Source of the DNA: Haloferax prahovense DSM 18310 | GTDB taxonomy: Archaea > Halobacteriota > Halobacteria > Halobacteriales > Haloferacaceae | DNA length: 64,000 nt | Direction: 5' to 3' | Assembly: GCF_000336815.1 (NCBI RefSeq) | Contig: NZ_AOLG01000013.1 | Coordinates: forward strand, 74,461-138,460 | Shown here: positions 34,514-43,606 of the stretch, in pieces | Position numbering within the stretch: the stretch's first letter is position 1 | How the letters are laid out: every line of letters begins with the position of its first letter | Notes under the pieces: model-generated | Told to the model about the DNA's origin: nothing | Databases searched by the model: none | What the model saw: only the letters and a program-made list of their open reading frames with translations | Program-made: the position numbers and the translations under genes

Positions 34514-34900
34514 TCAGTTCAGCTTCCGGTAGTCGCGGGCGTCCTCGGCGCGCTCGACGACCGAGTCGAGCGTCGCCTTCTTGCTCGTCGTCTCGACGGC
34601 CGCGTTGAGCGTCCCCTCCAGAATCGGCGCGTCGGCGATGACCGCCTCGGAGTCCGTCGCCATCTCGATGGCGAGTTCCGCGTTCATCACGGCGCTGCCG
34701 AGGTCCACGAGGACGACGACGCCGTCGCCGTCGTCGGCCTCCTCGATGCCCTCGCGGATGCGGTCCGGCGAGGTTCCGATGCCGTCCTCGTCGCCGCCAG
34801 CGGGAACGATTCGGGCGTTGCCGCCGCCCATCTGCGCGGCGACCTCAGCGATTCCCTCGGCCGCCTTTGCGCTGTGCGAGACGACGACGAGGCCAATCAT
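34514..34900 (-). CDS. dhaM: PTS-dependent dihydroxyacetone kinase, phosphotransferase subunit DhaM
   Basis: A 128-residue EIIA-mannose-type domain. The phosphorylated His is H9 in GLVVVSHSAKAAEGIAEV, and the conserved GVVVLVDLGSAVMNAELAIE follows. Haloarchaeal DhaM has only this domain, lacking the HPr and EI parts of the E. coli protein, so it must take phosphate from a separate HPr. Its start overlaps the dhaL stop (ATGA). It passes phosphate to ADP bound in DhaL. Confidence 0.9.
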   Translation of the reverse strand: MIGLVVVSHSAKAAEGIAEVAAQMGGGNARIVPAGGDEDGIGTSPDRIREGIEEADDGDGVVVLVDLGSAVMNAELAIEMATDSEAVIADAPILEGTLNAAVETTSKKATLDSVVERAEDARDYRKLN

Positions 34901-35595
34901 TCCGCTCTCCCGACAGCGTCTTCGGCCCGAGCGTCGCGGTCGACCTCGCCGTCGAGGTACTCCTCGGCCGTCTCAAGCAGCTCTTCGAGGATGAACAACG
35001 TGCTCGTCGCGCCGGGGTCCTGATGGCCGACCGAGCGCCAGTCGAGGAACGACGCGCGGCCCTTCATCGCCTTGATGGGGACTGTGAAGGCGACACCGCG
35101 CTCGGCCGCGTCGACGGCCTTGGCGAGGGCTTCGAGCGGCGGGAGGTCGTCCTGCTCGATGGACTTCTTGTAGGTGTGGACGGCGGGGACGAGCGCGTCG
35201 ACCATCGTCTTCGCGCCGACCTGCGCGCCGCCGCGGTCCTTGACCTTGTCGAGGTACGCCTCCGCGAACGCCACCGAAGTCTCGGCGGTGATGCCGCCTT
35301 CGAGTTCCTGACTGGCGAACATGATAGAGCCGCCGTAGAGGGGGCCGGAGGCCCCGCCGACGTTCGAGATGAGCGTCGTCCCGACGTTCTTGACGACCTC
35401 GTTCGGCTCCATCTCGGCGAACTCGTCGCGCTTGTCGGCGGCCTTGCCGAAGCCGCGCTCCATGTTCGCGCCGTGGTCGGCGTCGCCGATGGCGGAGTCG
35501 AGGTCCGTGAGGTACTCCTTCTCCTCGGCGAGGCGCTCGGCGACGTTGTCGAGCGCGTCCAGCACCGCTTCGCGTTGTGTCTCTGCGTCAGCCAT
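34897..35595 (-). CDS. dhaL: Dihydroxyacetone kinase, ADP-binding subunit DhaL
   Basis: A 232-residue DhaL. The Mg-ADP-binding motif DSAIGDADHGANMERGF and the loop GGASGPLYGGSIMFAS are diagnostic. ADP stays bound as a coenzyme and is rephosphorylated by DhaM. It is the middle gene of dhaK-dhaL-dhaM, transcribed leftwards. 114 nt separate it from dhaK. Confidence 0.92.
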   Translation of the reverse strand: MADAETQREAVLDALDNVAERLAEEKEYLTDLDSAIGDADHGANMERGFGKAADKRDEFAEMEPNEVVKNVGTTLISNVGGASGPLYGGSIMFASQELEGGITAETSVAFAEAYLDKVKDRGGAQVGAKTMVDALVPAVHTYKKSIEQDDLPPLEALAKAVDAAERGVAFTVPIKAMKGRASFLDWRSVGHQDPGATSTLFILEELLETAEEYLDGEVDRDARAEDAVGRAE

Positions 35596-35709
35596 GGCTG
35601 TCCTTCGTCGGCCTGTCGTTAATCCCTTGTCCCGCGGGACTGTTCTGCCGCGAAAAATCGGTGGACGCGTCGGGAGTCGTCCCCGAGCGTGCTCGGCGAG
35701 CGTCGCCGC

Positions 35710-36708
35710 TTACTCGGTGACGGTCAGGCCGGGCGTCTCCGCGGGCGCGCCGAGCAGTTCCTTCAGCTCGTCGTCGACGCGGAGTACGGAGACCGAACAA
35801 CCCATCATGTCGAGCGAGGTCATGTAGTCGCCGACCCACGCGTCCCACGTCTCGATGCCGCGGTCGTCGAGGATGGACTGGAGCTTACGGTTGACGATGT
35901 ACAGCTCCGACAGCGGCGTGCCGCCCATGCCGTTGACCATCGTCACGACCTCCTCGCCCTCGTCGAGTTCGAGGTCGTCGAGGACGTTCTCGGTCAGGTG
36001 TTCGGTTATCTCGTCGGCGCTCATGATGTCGGCGCGCTCGGTTCCCGGCTCGCCGTGGATGCCGATACCGAGTTCGATTTCGTCCTCGCCGAGGTCGAAC
36101 GTCGGTTCGCCCTTCTCCGGCGTGACACAGGAGGTGAGGGCCATCCCCATCGTGCGCACGTTGTCGACGACCTTCTCGGCGACGGCTGTGACCGCTTCGA
36201 GGTCGCCGCCCGCGGCGGCCTTCGCGCCGGCGCACTTGTGGACGAAGATGGTGCCCGCGACGCCGCGACGACCCGACGTGTACAGCGAGTCCTCGACGGC
36301 CACGTCGTCGTTGACGACGACCTGCTCGACCTCGACGCCCTCCATGGCGGCCATCTCGGCGGCGGTGTCGAAGTTCATCACGTCGCCCTCGTAGTTCTTG
36401 ACGACGCAGAGGACGCCCTCGCCCGCGTCCGTGGCCTGAATCATCTCGTTCAACTGGTCGGCCGTCGGCGAGGTGAAGACCTCACCCGCCGCCGCGCCGT
36501 CGAGCATCCCCTCGCCGAGATAGCCCGCGTGCGTCGGCTCGTGGCCCGACCCGCCGCCGGAGACGACCGCGACCTTCCCATCGACCGGCGCGTCGCCGCG
36601 GACGAGGACGTTCGTGCCGTCGAGCCGGCGCAGTTCGGGGTGCGCCGCGACCATCCCGTCGAGCATCTCGTCTACGACCGCTCCGGGTTCGTTGATGAGT
36701 TTCTTCAT
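35710..36708 (-). CDS. dhaK: Dihydroxyacetone kinase, substrate-binding subunit DhaK
   Basis: A 332-residue DhaK. The substrate forms a hemiaminal with H218 (LGIGIHGEPG), and the GGGSGHEPTHAGYLGEGML loop and KNYEGDVMNF motif are typical. It converts dihydroxyacetone to DHAP in concert with DhaL and DhaM. First gene of the operon. Dihydroxyacetone is released by neighbours such as Salinibacter in hypersaline water, which fits the glycerol/DHA grouping in this window. Confidence 0.93.
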   Translation of the reverse strand: MKKLINEPGAVVDEMLDGMVAAHPELRRLDGTNVLVRGDAPVDGKVAVVSGGGSGHEPTHAGYLGEGMLDGAAAGEVFTSPTADQLNEMIQATDAGEGVLCVVKNYEGDVMNFDTAAEMAAMEGVEVEQVVVNDDVAVEDSLYTSGRRGVAGTIFVHKCAGAKAAAGGDLEAVTAVAEKVVDNVRTMGMALTSCVTPEKGEPTFDLGEDEIELGIGIHGEPGTERADIMSADEITEHLTENVLDDLELDEGEEVVTMVNGMGGTPLSELYIVNRKLQSILDDRGIETWDAWVGDYMTSLDMMGCSVSVLRVDDELKELLGAPAETPGLTVTE

Positions 36709-36900
36709 GACTCACAGTCCCTCACGGTCGATAAGGCCAAAAGTGTTGGTCAGCCGGAAGTCGAAGCCGGCGTCGTCTGCGAAAAATCGGGTTACGTCAC
36801 CCACTATTTCGCGGGTGGTCGGCGACGGCCGGGCCGCGATCGAACGCCGGCCGAACGCCAGCCGACCGCCGCCAGCGGCCGGAGACCGCGCGGGGCCGCC

Positions 36901-39900
36901 TCAGTCGAGTTGCGTGACCGCGATGGTCACCGTCACGTCCTCGACGTCCCACGTCTCGACCGTCTCGCCCTCGGCGTCACCGAGGTCGAGCTCGCGGGCG
37001 CGGACCTCCTCGGCGATGAGGTCGCGGTTCTCCTCGACGAAGCCGGCGACGCGGTCGTCGTCGACCGCGAGCGACACGTCGATTTCGGCCTCGACGTCGA
37101 GGTCGAGCTGTTTGCGCATCTCCTGGATGCGGCGGATGACGTCGCGGGCGTAGCCCTCGGACTCGATGTCGTCGGTGAGCTCGGTGTCGACGTAGACCGT
37201 GCCGCCCTCGAAGTCGGCTCCGGTGACGTGTTCCGGGGGTTCGGCGCGGTACGAGACCATCTCGTCTGTGAGGTCGTACGTCTCGCCGTCGACCTCGACG
37301 CCGGACTCGACCTCGGCGCGCGAGAGCCCCTCGACGGCCTCCATGATTTCCTGGGCGTCAGCGCCGAACTCCGGCCCGATGACGCTCATCTGCGGTTCGG
37401 CCGTCTCGACGAGTTCGTCGAAGACCTCGACGACCTGCACGTCGCGGGTGTTCACGCGCTCCGCGAGGAGGTCCGAGAGGGCTTCGACCGCGTCGGCGAC
37501 CTCGGCGTCTTCGGACTCGACGACGATGCGCGAGACGGGCCAGCGGAGCTTGCGACCGCCGAGCTGGCGGGCGTGCGCCGCGGCCTCCTCCACGTCGCGG
37601 AGGACGGCCATGTTGGCTTCGAGGTCCTCGTCGCGGCGTTCCTCGTCGGCCTCGGGGTACGACAGCATGTGGACGGTCGTCTCCGAGCCGTCGAGCCGCT
37701 GGTACATCCGTTCGGCCATGTAGGGCGCGTAGGGCGCGATGAGCCGGAGAGACTCCGAGAGCACCGTCGAGAGCGTGGCGTACGCACCGAGCTTCGACGC
37801 CGAGTCCTCTTCGTCCCACATGCGTTCGCGGATGGCCTTCACGTAGAACCGCGAAACGTCCTGCGTGATGAAGTCCAGAAGCGTGTTGAGCGCGGTGGAG
37901 ACCTCGTAGTCGTCCCACGCGTCGGCCATCTCGGCTTCGACGGTCTGGAGCCGCGAGAGCACCCACTCGTCGACGACGGTGAGTTCGCCCTCCGAGAGGT
38001 CGGCCTCGGCGGGGTCGTAGCCGTCGAGGTCCATGTACGGAAGCGGGAACCGGAAGACGTTCCAGAAGATGTTGAGCGTCGATTGGGTGTCGACGAGGCC
38101 GTCCCACTCGAACGAGAGGTCCACGCCCTGCTGGTCGTGGCTGAGGAGGTAGGCGCGAAGCGGGTCGCGGCCGGCGCGGTCGATGGCCTCCTCGGGCGTC
38201 ACGATGTTGCCGACGGACTTCGACATCTTGCGGCCGTCCTTGTCGTTGGCGAAGCCGTGCATGATGACCTCCTTGTACGGCGATTCGCCGGTCGCGGCGG
38301 TGCCCATGCCGAGTTGCGACCAGAACCACCCGCGGGTCTGGTCGTGCGCCTCGATGATGAGGTCGGCGGGCCATAGCTCGTCGTAGGCCTCGGTCTCGCC
38401 GGGGAAGTCGAGCGTGCCCCACGTGGCGACGGAAGAGTCTATCCACACGTCGAACACGTCGGGGACGCGCTCGTAGGTCACGCCGTCTTCGGTGATGGTG
38501 GTGGGGTCGACAGAGGGCCGGTGGAGGTCCACCGTCTCGGGGTCGACGTCTTGGTCGGCGCGCTCTGCGAGTTCCTCGCGGGTGCCGACGACAATCATCT
38601 CCTGTGCGCCCTCGGCGTCGGCGTCCTGCGGGACCCAGATGGGAAGCGGGATGCCCCAGTAGCGCTGGCGGGAGACGTTCCAGTCGGGCGCGTCGCTCAC
38701 GAAGTCGCGGAAGCGGTTGTCGCGGGCCCACTGCGGGTGCCACTCGGACTCCTCGATGTTGTCGAGAAGCTGTTCTTTCACGTCCGTGACCGTGATGAAC
38801 CACTGGTCGGTGGCGAGGAAGATGATGTCCGTGTCACAGCGCCAACAGTGGCCGTAGCGGTGGTCGTGCTCGCCGGCGTGGAGCAGGTGGCCGAGTTCGT
38901 CGAGGTCCTCGATGACTTCGGGGTTGGCGTCGCGGACGAAGGTGCCCGCGTAGTCGCCGCCCTGCTCCGTGAACTCGCCTTTGTCGTCGACGGGGACGAA
39001 CACGTCCAAACCGAGTTCCTGCCCGCGGGCGAAGTCCTCCTGCCCGTGACCGGGCGCGGAGTGGACGAGTCCGGTGCGGTCGGCCTCGACGTAGTCGGCG
39101 GTGTACACCTGTCCCGCGCCCTCGAAGTCGGCGTACTCGGCGACCACGCCGTCGAGCGGGTGGTCGTACTCCCAGCCGACCATCTCCTCGCCCGTGACCT
39201 CGGAGAGGACCTCGTAGTCCTCGTAGCGGCCCTTCTTCAGGACCTCCTCGACACAGGGTTCCGCGAGGTAGAGCACCTCGCTCTCGCCGTCCTTCTCGGC
39301 GCGGACCTCCTGGTACGTCATCTCGCCGTCGACGGCGACGAACGTGTTCGCGGGGATGGTCCACGGCGTCGTCGTCCAGATGACGAGGTTGCCCTCGCGG
39401 CCCTTCAGCGGGAACTTGACGTAGATGGACGGCGAGGTGATTTCGTCGTACTCGACCTCGTTGGCCGCGATGGCGGTCTGACAGCGTGGGCAGTAGTTGA
39501 CGCTCCGCTTGCCCTGTTCGACCAGTCCGTTTTCGGCGACCTTCGAGAAGGCCCACCACGCGGACTCCATGTACTCGGGCGACAGCGTCTGATAGGGGTT
39601 GTCCCAGTCCATCCACGCGCCGATGGACTGGAAGTCCTCGTCCATCGCCTCGCGGTTGCGGACGGCGAACTCCTTGCACTTCTGGATGAACTGCTCCATG
39701 CCGAACTCCTCGATGTCGCGCTTCGAGGTGAAGCCGAGTTCCTCTTCGACTTTGACCTCGATGGGGAGGCCGTGCATGTCGTAGCCGGGGCGGTCCGTGA
39801 CCTGATGCCCCGTCATGCGCTTGTGCCGGATGACGGCGTCCTTCAGCGTCTTGTTCCACGCCGTGCCGAGGTGCATCTGGCCGGACGTGTACGGCGGGCC

Positions 39901-40032
39901 GTCGACGAAGAAGAACGACGGGTCGTCGGCGTGTGCCTCCTTCGTCGCCTCGTACGCGTCGTTCTCGTCCCAGTACTCGCCGACGACGGACTCCACGTCC
40001 GACGGCGTGTACTGGTCTGCGATGTCTTCCAT
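36901..40032 (-). CDS. ileS: Isoleucyl-tRNA synthetase
   Basis: A 1043-residue class Ia synthetase. Visible: the HIGH-type motif PPYTSGQMHLGTAWNK (as HLGT), the editing (CP1) domain from about residue 190 to 420 (VIWTTTPWTIPANTFVAV), the KMSKS loop GRKMSKSVGN, and an anticodon-binding domain plus C-terminal region typical of archaeal/eukaryotic IleRS. The start at 40032 (MEDIADQY) is preferred: a TATATAT box at 40051-40058 (minus strand) lies about 24 nt upstream, and longer frames contain Arg-rich non-coding sequence. It is leaderless. Confidence 0.95.
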   Translation of the reverse strand: MEDIADQYTPSDVESVVGEYWDENDAYEATKEAHADDPSFFFVDGPPYTSGQMHLGTAWNKTLKDAVIRHKRMTGHQVTDRPGYDMHGLPIEVKVEEELGFTSKRDIEEFGMEQFIQKCKEFAVRNREAMDEDFQSIGAWMDWDNPYQTLSPEYMESAWWAFSKVAENGLVEQGKRSVNYCPRCQTAIAANEVEYDEITSPSIYVKFPLKGREGNLVIWTTTPWTIPANTFVAVDGEMTYQEVRAEKDGESEVLYLAEPCVEEVLKKGRYEDYEVLSEVTGEEMVGWEYDHPLDGVVAEYADFEGAGQVYTADYVEADRTGLVHSAPGHGQEDFARGQELGLDVFVPVDDKGEFTEQGGDYAGTFVRDANPEVIEDLDELGHLLHAGEHDHRYGHCWRCDTDIIFLATDQWFITVTDVKEQLLDNIEESEWHPQWARDNRFRDFVSDAPDWNVSRQRYWGIPLPIWVPQDADAEGAQEMIVVGTREELAERADQDVDPETVDLHRPSVDPTTITEDGVTYERVPDVFDVWIDSSVATWGTLDFPGETEAYDELWPADLIIEAHDQTRGWFWSQLGMGTAATGESPYKEVIMHGFANDKDGRKMSKSVGNIVTPEEAIDRAGRDPLRAYLLSHDQQGVDLSFEWDGLVDTQSTLNIFWNVFRFPLPYMDLDGYDPAEADLSEGELTVVDEWVLSRLQTVEAEMADAWDDYEVSTALNTLLDFITQDVSRFYVKAIRERMWDEEDSASKLGAYATLSTVLSESLRLIAPYAPYMAERMYQRLDGSETTVHMLSYPEADEERRDEDLEANMAVLRDVEEAAAHARQLGGRKLRWPVSRIVVESEDAEVADAVEALSDLLAERVNTRDVQVVEVFDELVETAEPQMSVIGPEFGADAQEIMEAVEGLSRAEVESGVEVDGETYDLTDEMVSYRAEPPEHVTGADFEGGTVYVDTELTDDIESEGYARDVIRRIQEMRKQLDLDVEAEIDVSLAVDDDRVAGFVEENRDLIAEEVRARELDLGDAEGETVETWDVEDVTVTIAVTQLD

Positions 40033-40050
40033 ACCCCGTCCTTCTCGCGG

Positions 40051-40058
40051 ATATATAT
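40051..40058 (-). promoter_or_regulatory. TATA box of ileS
   Basis: ATATATAT on either strand, centred about 23-25 nt before the ileS ATG at 40032. It supports that start and a leaderless transcript. Confidence 0.6.
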
Positions 40059-40198
40059 CAAAACGGCGGGTCTGGTCCGCGTCGGTCGGGCGTTCCGTCG
40101 GGTCCGACTCAGACACGGGAGACCCTCCGCTGTCGGCGGTCTGTTGGTCGCTGTCGATACGCCTGTCGGGTGTGGTGCGTGTGTCGCTCCATGGGGGG

Positions 40199-40219
40199 TT
40201 CCGGTGTGTCACACCGGAA
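40199..40219. promoter_or_regulatory. 21-bp perfect palindrome between ileS and the lipoprotein gene
   Basis: TTCCGGTGTG-T-CACACCGGAA. The arms are 10 bp with a single central base. It lies in a 416-nt gap with no gene, about 165 nt upstream of the ileS start and 230 nt past the lipoprotein gene stop (both leftward). It is either an operator or a 3' hairpin. The rest of the gap shows only the ileS promoter. Confidence 0.5.
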
Positions 40220-40448
40220 GAGACTGCAGTCGATCGGAGGTCGATACGGACGGGTGTCGAGGATGAGGGATGTGCGAGGCTACTGCCCCGCAATAATGAG
40301 CGACGGAGCGACGACCGACGGTCGGGACTGGCCGACCGCGGGTGAGCGAGAGAGGCTCCGGTGTCGTCGCATGCTATCCGAACGAAGTCTCGGAAGCGTC
40401 ATAACGCTTACTCCGGCGACGACATCGACATCAACGCCGGCATCGACG

Positions 40449-41051
40449 CTATCGGTCCGACCAGCGACCGACGCGGTGGGTCGCGACGACCGACTCAGAG
40501 TCCGACCCGTGCGTGGTTCCGGATTCGTCGTCGCGCTCGAACACCCGGAGCGTGGCGTTCGTCGGCGCGGCACCTCTCGCCACGTCGAACTTCGAGAGGT
40601 GAGTGCAGACGAGCGTGTCCGCGTCGAACGGTTCGAGGTCGGACGGCGGCGACCGGCGAATCGGGAGTTCGGCGTCGCGCCACCCGGTCCACGACGGGGA
40701 CTGCGCGACGTTGTAGAACGCGGCGTCCTCGCGGGACATCCGAACCTCGAACAGGAGGGCGAACGAGTCGCCTTCGGCCCACAGCAGGTCGTTCGAGTAC
40801 TCCCCCTGCATCGCGCGGTCGGTGAACACGTCCGTCTGGTCGTCCGGCGGGTCGGCGAACAGCCACCCGCGGAAGTCGGCGTCGTCGGGGAACGACCCGT
40901 TCACGTACTGCTCGTCTGCTGGGTGGAGTTTCGAGTGGCCGGTGTCGGCGCGGATTCGACCGCTGGCGGTCCGTCGGGCGTCGGCGAGACAGCCCGAGAG
41001 GCCTGCCAACGAGAGCGCGGCCGCGCTCGAAAGGAGGGCTCGGCGGTGCAT
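40449..41051 (-). CDS. Lipoprotein of unknown function
   Basis: A 200-residue secreted lipoprotein. The N-terminus MHRRALLSSAAALSLAGLSGC has a twin-Arg-like start, a hydrophobic stretch and a lipobox (LSGC), so it should be exported and lipid-anchored at Cys. The mature part is acidic, with WLFADPPDDQTDVF and FALLFEVRMSREDAAFYNV. No known domain is recognised. It lies 26 nt downstream of the membrane protein at 41078 and may be cotranscribed with it. Confidence 0.75.
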   Translation of the reverse strand: MHRRALLSSAAALSLAGLSGCLADARRTASGRIRADTGHSKLHPADEQYVNGSFPDDADFRGWLFADPPDDQTDVFTDRAMQGEYSNDLLWAEGDSFALLFEVRMSREDAAFYNVAQSPSWTGWRDAELPIRRSPPSDLEPFDADTLVCTHLSKFDVARGAAPTNATLRVFERDDESGTTHGSDSESVVATHRVGRWSDR

Positions 41052-41077
41052 GTCCGACGCTGACGGCGGCTATCGGT

Positions 41078-41383
41078 TTAATCCCACGTAATCCACAGGA
41101 GGACCGCCAGCGCCACCGCCTGGAGGACGTGGACGCCCATCAGCACCCGCCACGCCGCGGCGGGAACGGCGGTGGCGAACCAGACCGACAGCGTCGGGTC
41201 GACCAGGTAATAGTACAGCGCGAAGAGGCTCTGCGCGAGCAGAAAGACGCCGAAGACGACGAGACCGAGCGCGTGTTTCGACCGGAACAGCAGGTAGTTC
41301 CGCCCCCAGATTCCGAGCAGGACGACGAGGAACACCGCGCTCGCGCCGAGCGCGAACCGCGCGGCGTCGACCAAGACGCTCAT
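41078..41383 (-). CDS. Small three- or four-helix membrane protein
   Basis: A 101-residue membrane protein with hydrophobic helices at about residues 6-26, 38-58 and 76-98. One loop is charged (RNYLLFRSKH). It resembles short conserved haloarchaeal membrane proteins. No function is assigned. Upstream of, and possibly in an operon with, the lipoprotein gene. Confidence 0.7.
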   Translation of the reverse strand: MSVLVDAARFALGASAVFLVVLLGIWGRNYLLFRSKHALGLVVFGVFLLAQSLFALYYYLVDPTLSVWFATAVPAAAWRVLMGVHVLQAVALAVLLWITWD

Positions 41384-41513
41384 GGCCGCCGCTGGGCGCG
41401 AGGCGGTTCACGTCGTCGGGTTCGCGTCGGCGTCATTCGTTCGGGAGGTGGTTCGCTCGAAGGCGGTATCGGAGCGGGGGCGGCGGCAGGGCGAGTGGGC
41501 GGCTCGCTCCGGG

Positions 41514-42917
41514 TCAGTTGTCCGCGACGACGCTGAGGTCGAACGCGGCGTCCGCCGGCTCGTCGTCGGGCGTCAGGTAACCGAGCGCGATGGCGGTGTA
41601 CGCGCGACCGCCCTCGACGGTGACGTCGAACTCGGCGACCACGTCGCCGTCGTTCGACTCCGTATCGCCCCGAATCTGGAGCGTGTAGTCCCCGGCAGGG
41701 ACCTCGACGGTCGCGGCGTCGCCGAAGGCCGCGCCGTCGACGAGAGCGTCCCCAGAGCCCGCGACGGTCACGTCGACCGCGGGCGCGTCCGGCGAGGCGT
41801 GTAGCACTCGGACGCGGGCCGCGTCGTCGGCGGGGGCCGAGCGGTCGTCTTCGAGGAGGGAGACGGCGAAGCCGTTCTCGGCCGCCGAGTCGAGTTCGCC
41901 GAGCGCCGCGGCGGTGTACGCACCGGCCGCGAGGTCGAGCGTCTCGTCGAAGACGACCGTGTCGGGCGCGTCGGTCGCGCGAATCGTCACCTGGTGGGAC
42001 CCGGCGGTCAGCGCGAGGAAGTCGCTGACCGCGCCGAACGGCACGTCCGAGAGGGCTACCGAGCCGTCGACGAGCACGTCGACGTTCGGCGCGTCCGGCG
42101 AGAGGTGCGCGGCGCGGAGGGACACGTCGCGCTGGACGAGCCCGCCGCCGCCGGACCCGGCGTCGACGACCGCGACGGGCCGGAACGCCTCGTCGGTCGG
42201 CTCGTCGTCGGGCGTCAGGTAGCCCGCCGCGAACACCGTGTAGACGGTGCCGCCGGCGAGTTCGACGTCGAACTCGGCGACTGCGTCGCCGTCGTTCGAC
42301 TCCGTGTCGCCCCTGACCTGGAGCGCGTAGGTGTCGGCCGGCACCTCGACGCTGCCGGACTGGGTGAACGACACGCCGTCGAAGAGCACCGTGTCGCCGG
42401 CGGTCACGTCGACCGCGGGGGCATCGGGCGAGGCGTGGACCACGCGGACCCGGGCCGTGTCGTCGTCCGGGAGCGACACGTCGTCTTCGAGGACGAGCGG
42501 TTCGAACGTCTCCGCCGTGAGTTCGCCGACCGCGGCGACGGTGTAGGTCGCCTCGGCGACGTCGAGGTCGCCCTCGAAAGCGACCGTGGACTCGTCGCCG
42601 GCGGCGGTGACTTTCACCGTCCGGGTTCCGACGGGAACCGAGCGGTAGTCGCTGACCGCGCCGAACGGCACGTCAGAGAGGGCTACCGAGCCGTCGACGT
42701 ACACGTCGACGTTCGGCGCGTCGGGAGAGAGGTGAGCGACGCGGAGCATCGCCATCTCGGGTTCCGGCGTCGGTGTCGGGGTGGGAGTCGGAGTCGCCGT
42801 CGTGGTCGTCTCCGTCTCGTCGTCGGTCCCGCCGCCGCCCATACAACCTGCGAGCCCGCCCGCGATGGCGACGCCACCGAATCCACGGAGTACGTCGCGG
42901 CGTTTCATGTTCGTCAT
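41514..42917 (-). CDS. Four-repeat DUF4397 cell-surface lipoprotein
   Basis: A 467-residue exported protein. The N-terminus MTNMKRRDVLRGFGGVAIAGGLAGC contains a Tat motif and a lipobox (LAGC), followed by a Thr/Pro-rich linker (TATPTPTPTPTPEPE). Four DUF4397 beta-sandwich repeats follow, recognisable by RVAHLSPDAPNVDVYVDG, RVVHASPDAPAVDV, RAAHLSPDAPNVDVLVDG and RVLHASPDAPAVDV. The repeats pair as A-B-A-B. The start at 42917 includes three residues before KRRDVL; the internal ATG at 42908 is also possible. It is a likely surface-anchored adhesive or structural protein; the ligand is unknown. Confidence 0.85.
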   Translation of the reverse strand: MTNMKRRDVLRGFGGVAIAGGLAGCMGGGGTDDETETTTTATPTPTPTPTPEPEMAMLRVAHLSPDAPNVDVYVDGSVALSDVPFGAVSDYRSVPVGTRTVKVTAAGDESTVAFEGDLDVAEATYTVAAVGELTAETFEPLVLEDDVSLPDDDTARVRVVHASPDAPAVDVTAGDTVLFDGVSFTQSGSVEVPADTYALQVRGDTESNDGDAVAEFDVELAGGTVYTVFAAGYLTPDDEPTDEAFRPVAVVDAGSGGGGLVQRDVSLRAAHLSPDAPNVDVLVDGSVALSDVPFGAVSDFLALTAGSHQVTIRATDAPDTVVFDETLDLAAGAYTAAALGELDSAAENGFAVSLLEDDRSAPADDAARVRVLHASPDAPAVDVTVAGSGDALVDGAAFGDAATVEVPAGDYTLQIRGDTESNDGDVVAEFDVTVEGGRAYTAIALGYLTPDDEPADAAFDLSVVADN

Positions 42918-43105
42918 AGCGACGAGAGATGAGAGCGTCGATTGGAATATCACCGTTTTCCCAAATTCGGCCACAATGGTTCCAGAAATATGTCTTTTTT
43001 GCGAGAATGTCAGCATATGACGCCGTTATTTTGTGAACGTTCGGAACCGAGCTCCAACCGGCGTCGGAGTGGGCACAGAAGCTAAGAAGGGAGGGGAGAC
43101 CCGCC

Positions 43106-43558
43106 TCAGAAGTCGGGCAGGTCGTCGGGCGCTTCGTACTCGGACTCCCAGTCGATGTAGTCGTCTTTGAGCACGTCGCACACGTCCTGTCCGAGTTCGG
43201 TGAGACCGGCGTTGATAGACGACACCTCGCCCCACGAGGTCAGGTCGGGGTGGAGTTCGCGCTCCTTCCAGTCCTCGGGGATGCCCGGCGCGTGGTAGCC
43301 GACGCGGTCGGCGAAGTCGTCCCAGAAGAAGTCGAAGTGGGAGAGGAGGTCGAGGTCGAGGACGATTTCCCACTGCGCCTCGGTGACGGGCGTCTCCGCG
43401 GCCCACGCCTCGAAGGCGTCGGCCCACGCGCCGGCTTCGAGGAACGCCTCCAACTCGGCGCGCTTGAAGTCGGCGTCGGCGGCCACCTGTGCGTCCTCGT
43501 ACTGGTTCGGGTCCACGGTCGGGAGCGACGGCGGGTCCGGGACGGGAACGTCGAGCAT
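43106..43558 (-). CDS. Conserved hypothetical acidic protein
   Basis: A 150-residue soluble, strongly acidic, Trp-rich protein. Features: VPDPPSLPTVDPNQYEDAQ, LLSHFDFFWDDFADRVGYHAPGIPEDWKERELHP, and CDVLKDDYIDWESEYEAPDD. There is no signal peptide or membrane segment, and I recognise no known family. It is most likely all-helical. The start at 43558 follows a short gap from the thioesterase gene on the same strand (48 nt). Confidence 0.65.
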   Translation of the reverse strand: MLDVPVPDPPSLPTVDPNQYEDAQVAADADFKRAELEAFLEAGAWADAFEAWAAETPVTEAQWEIVLDLDLLSHFDFFWDDFADRVGYHAPGIPEDWKERELHPDLTSWGEVSSINAGLTELGQDVCDVLKDDYIDWESEYEAPDDLPDF

Positions 43559-43606
43559 GGTCGCCAGTCGGTCGCCGTCCGGGAAAAGAGTTCGGCGCTG
43601 GTTTCC

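Noticed and set aside
35689..38376. Long plus-strand frame opposite dhaK and ileS
   Set aside because: Antisense to two clearly identified genes and without any domain or acidic halophilic composition.
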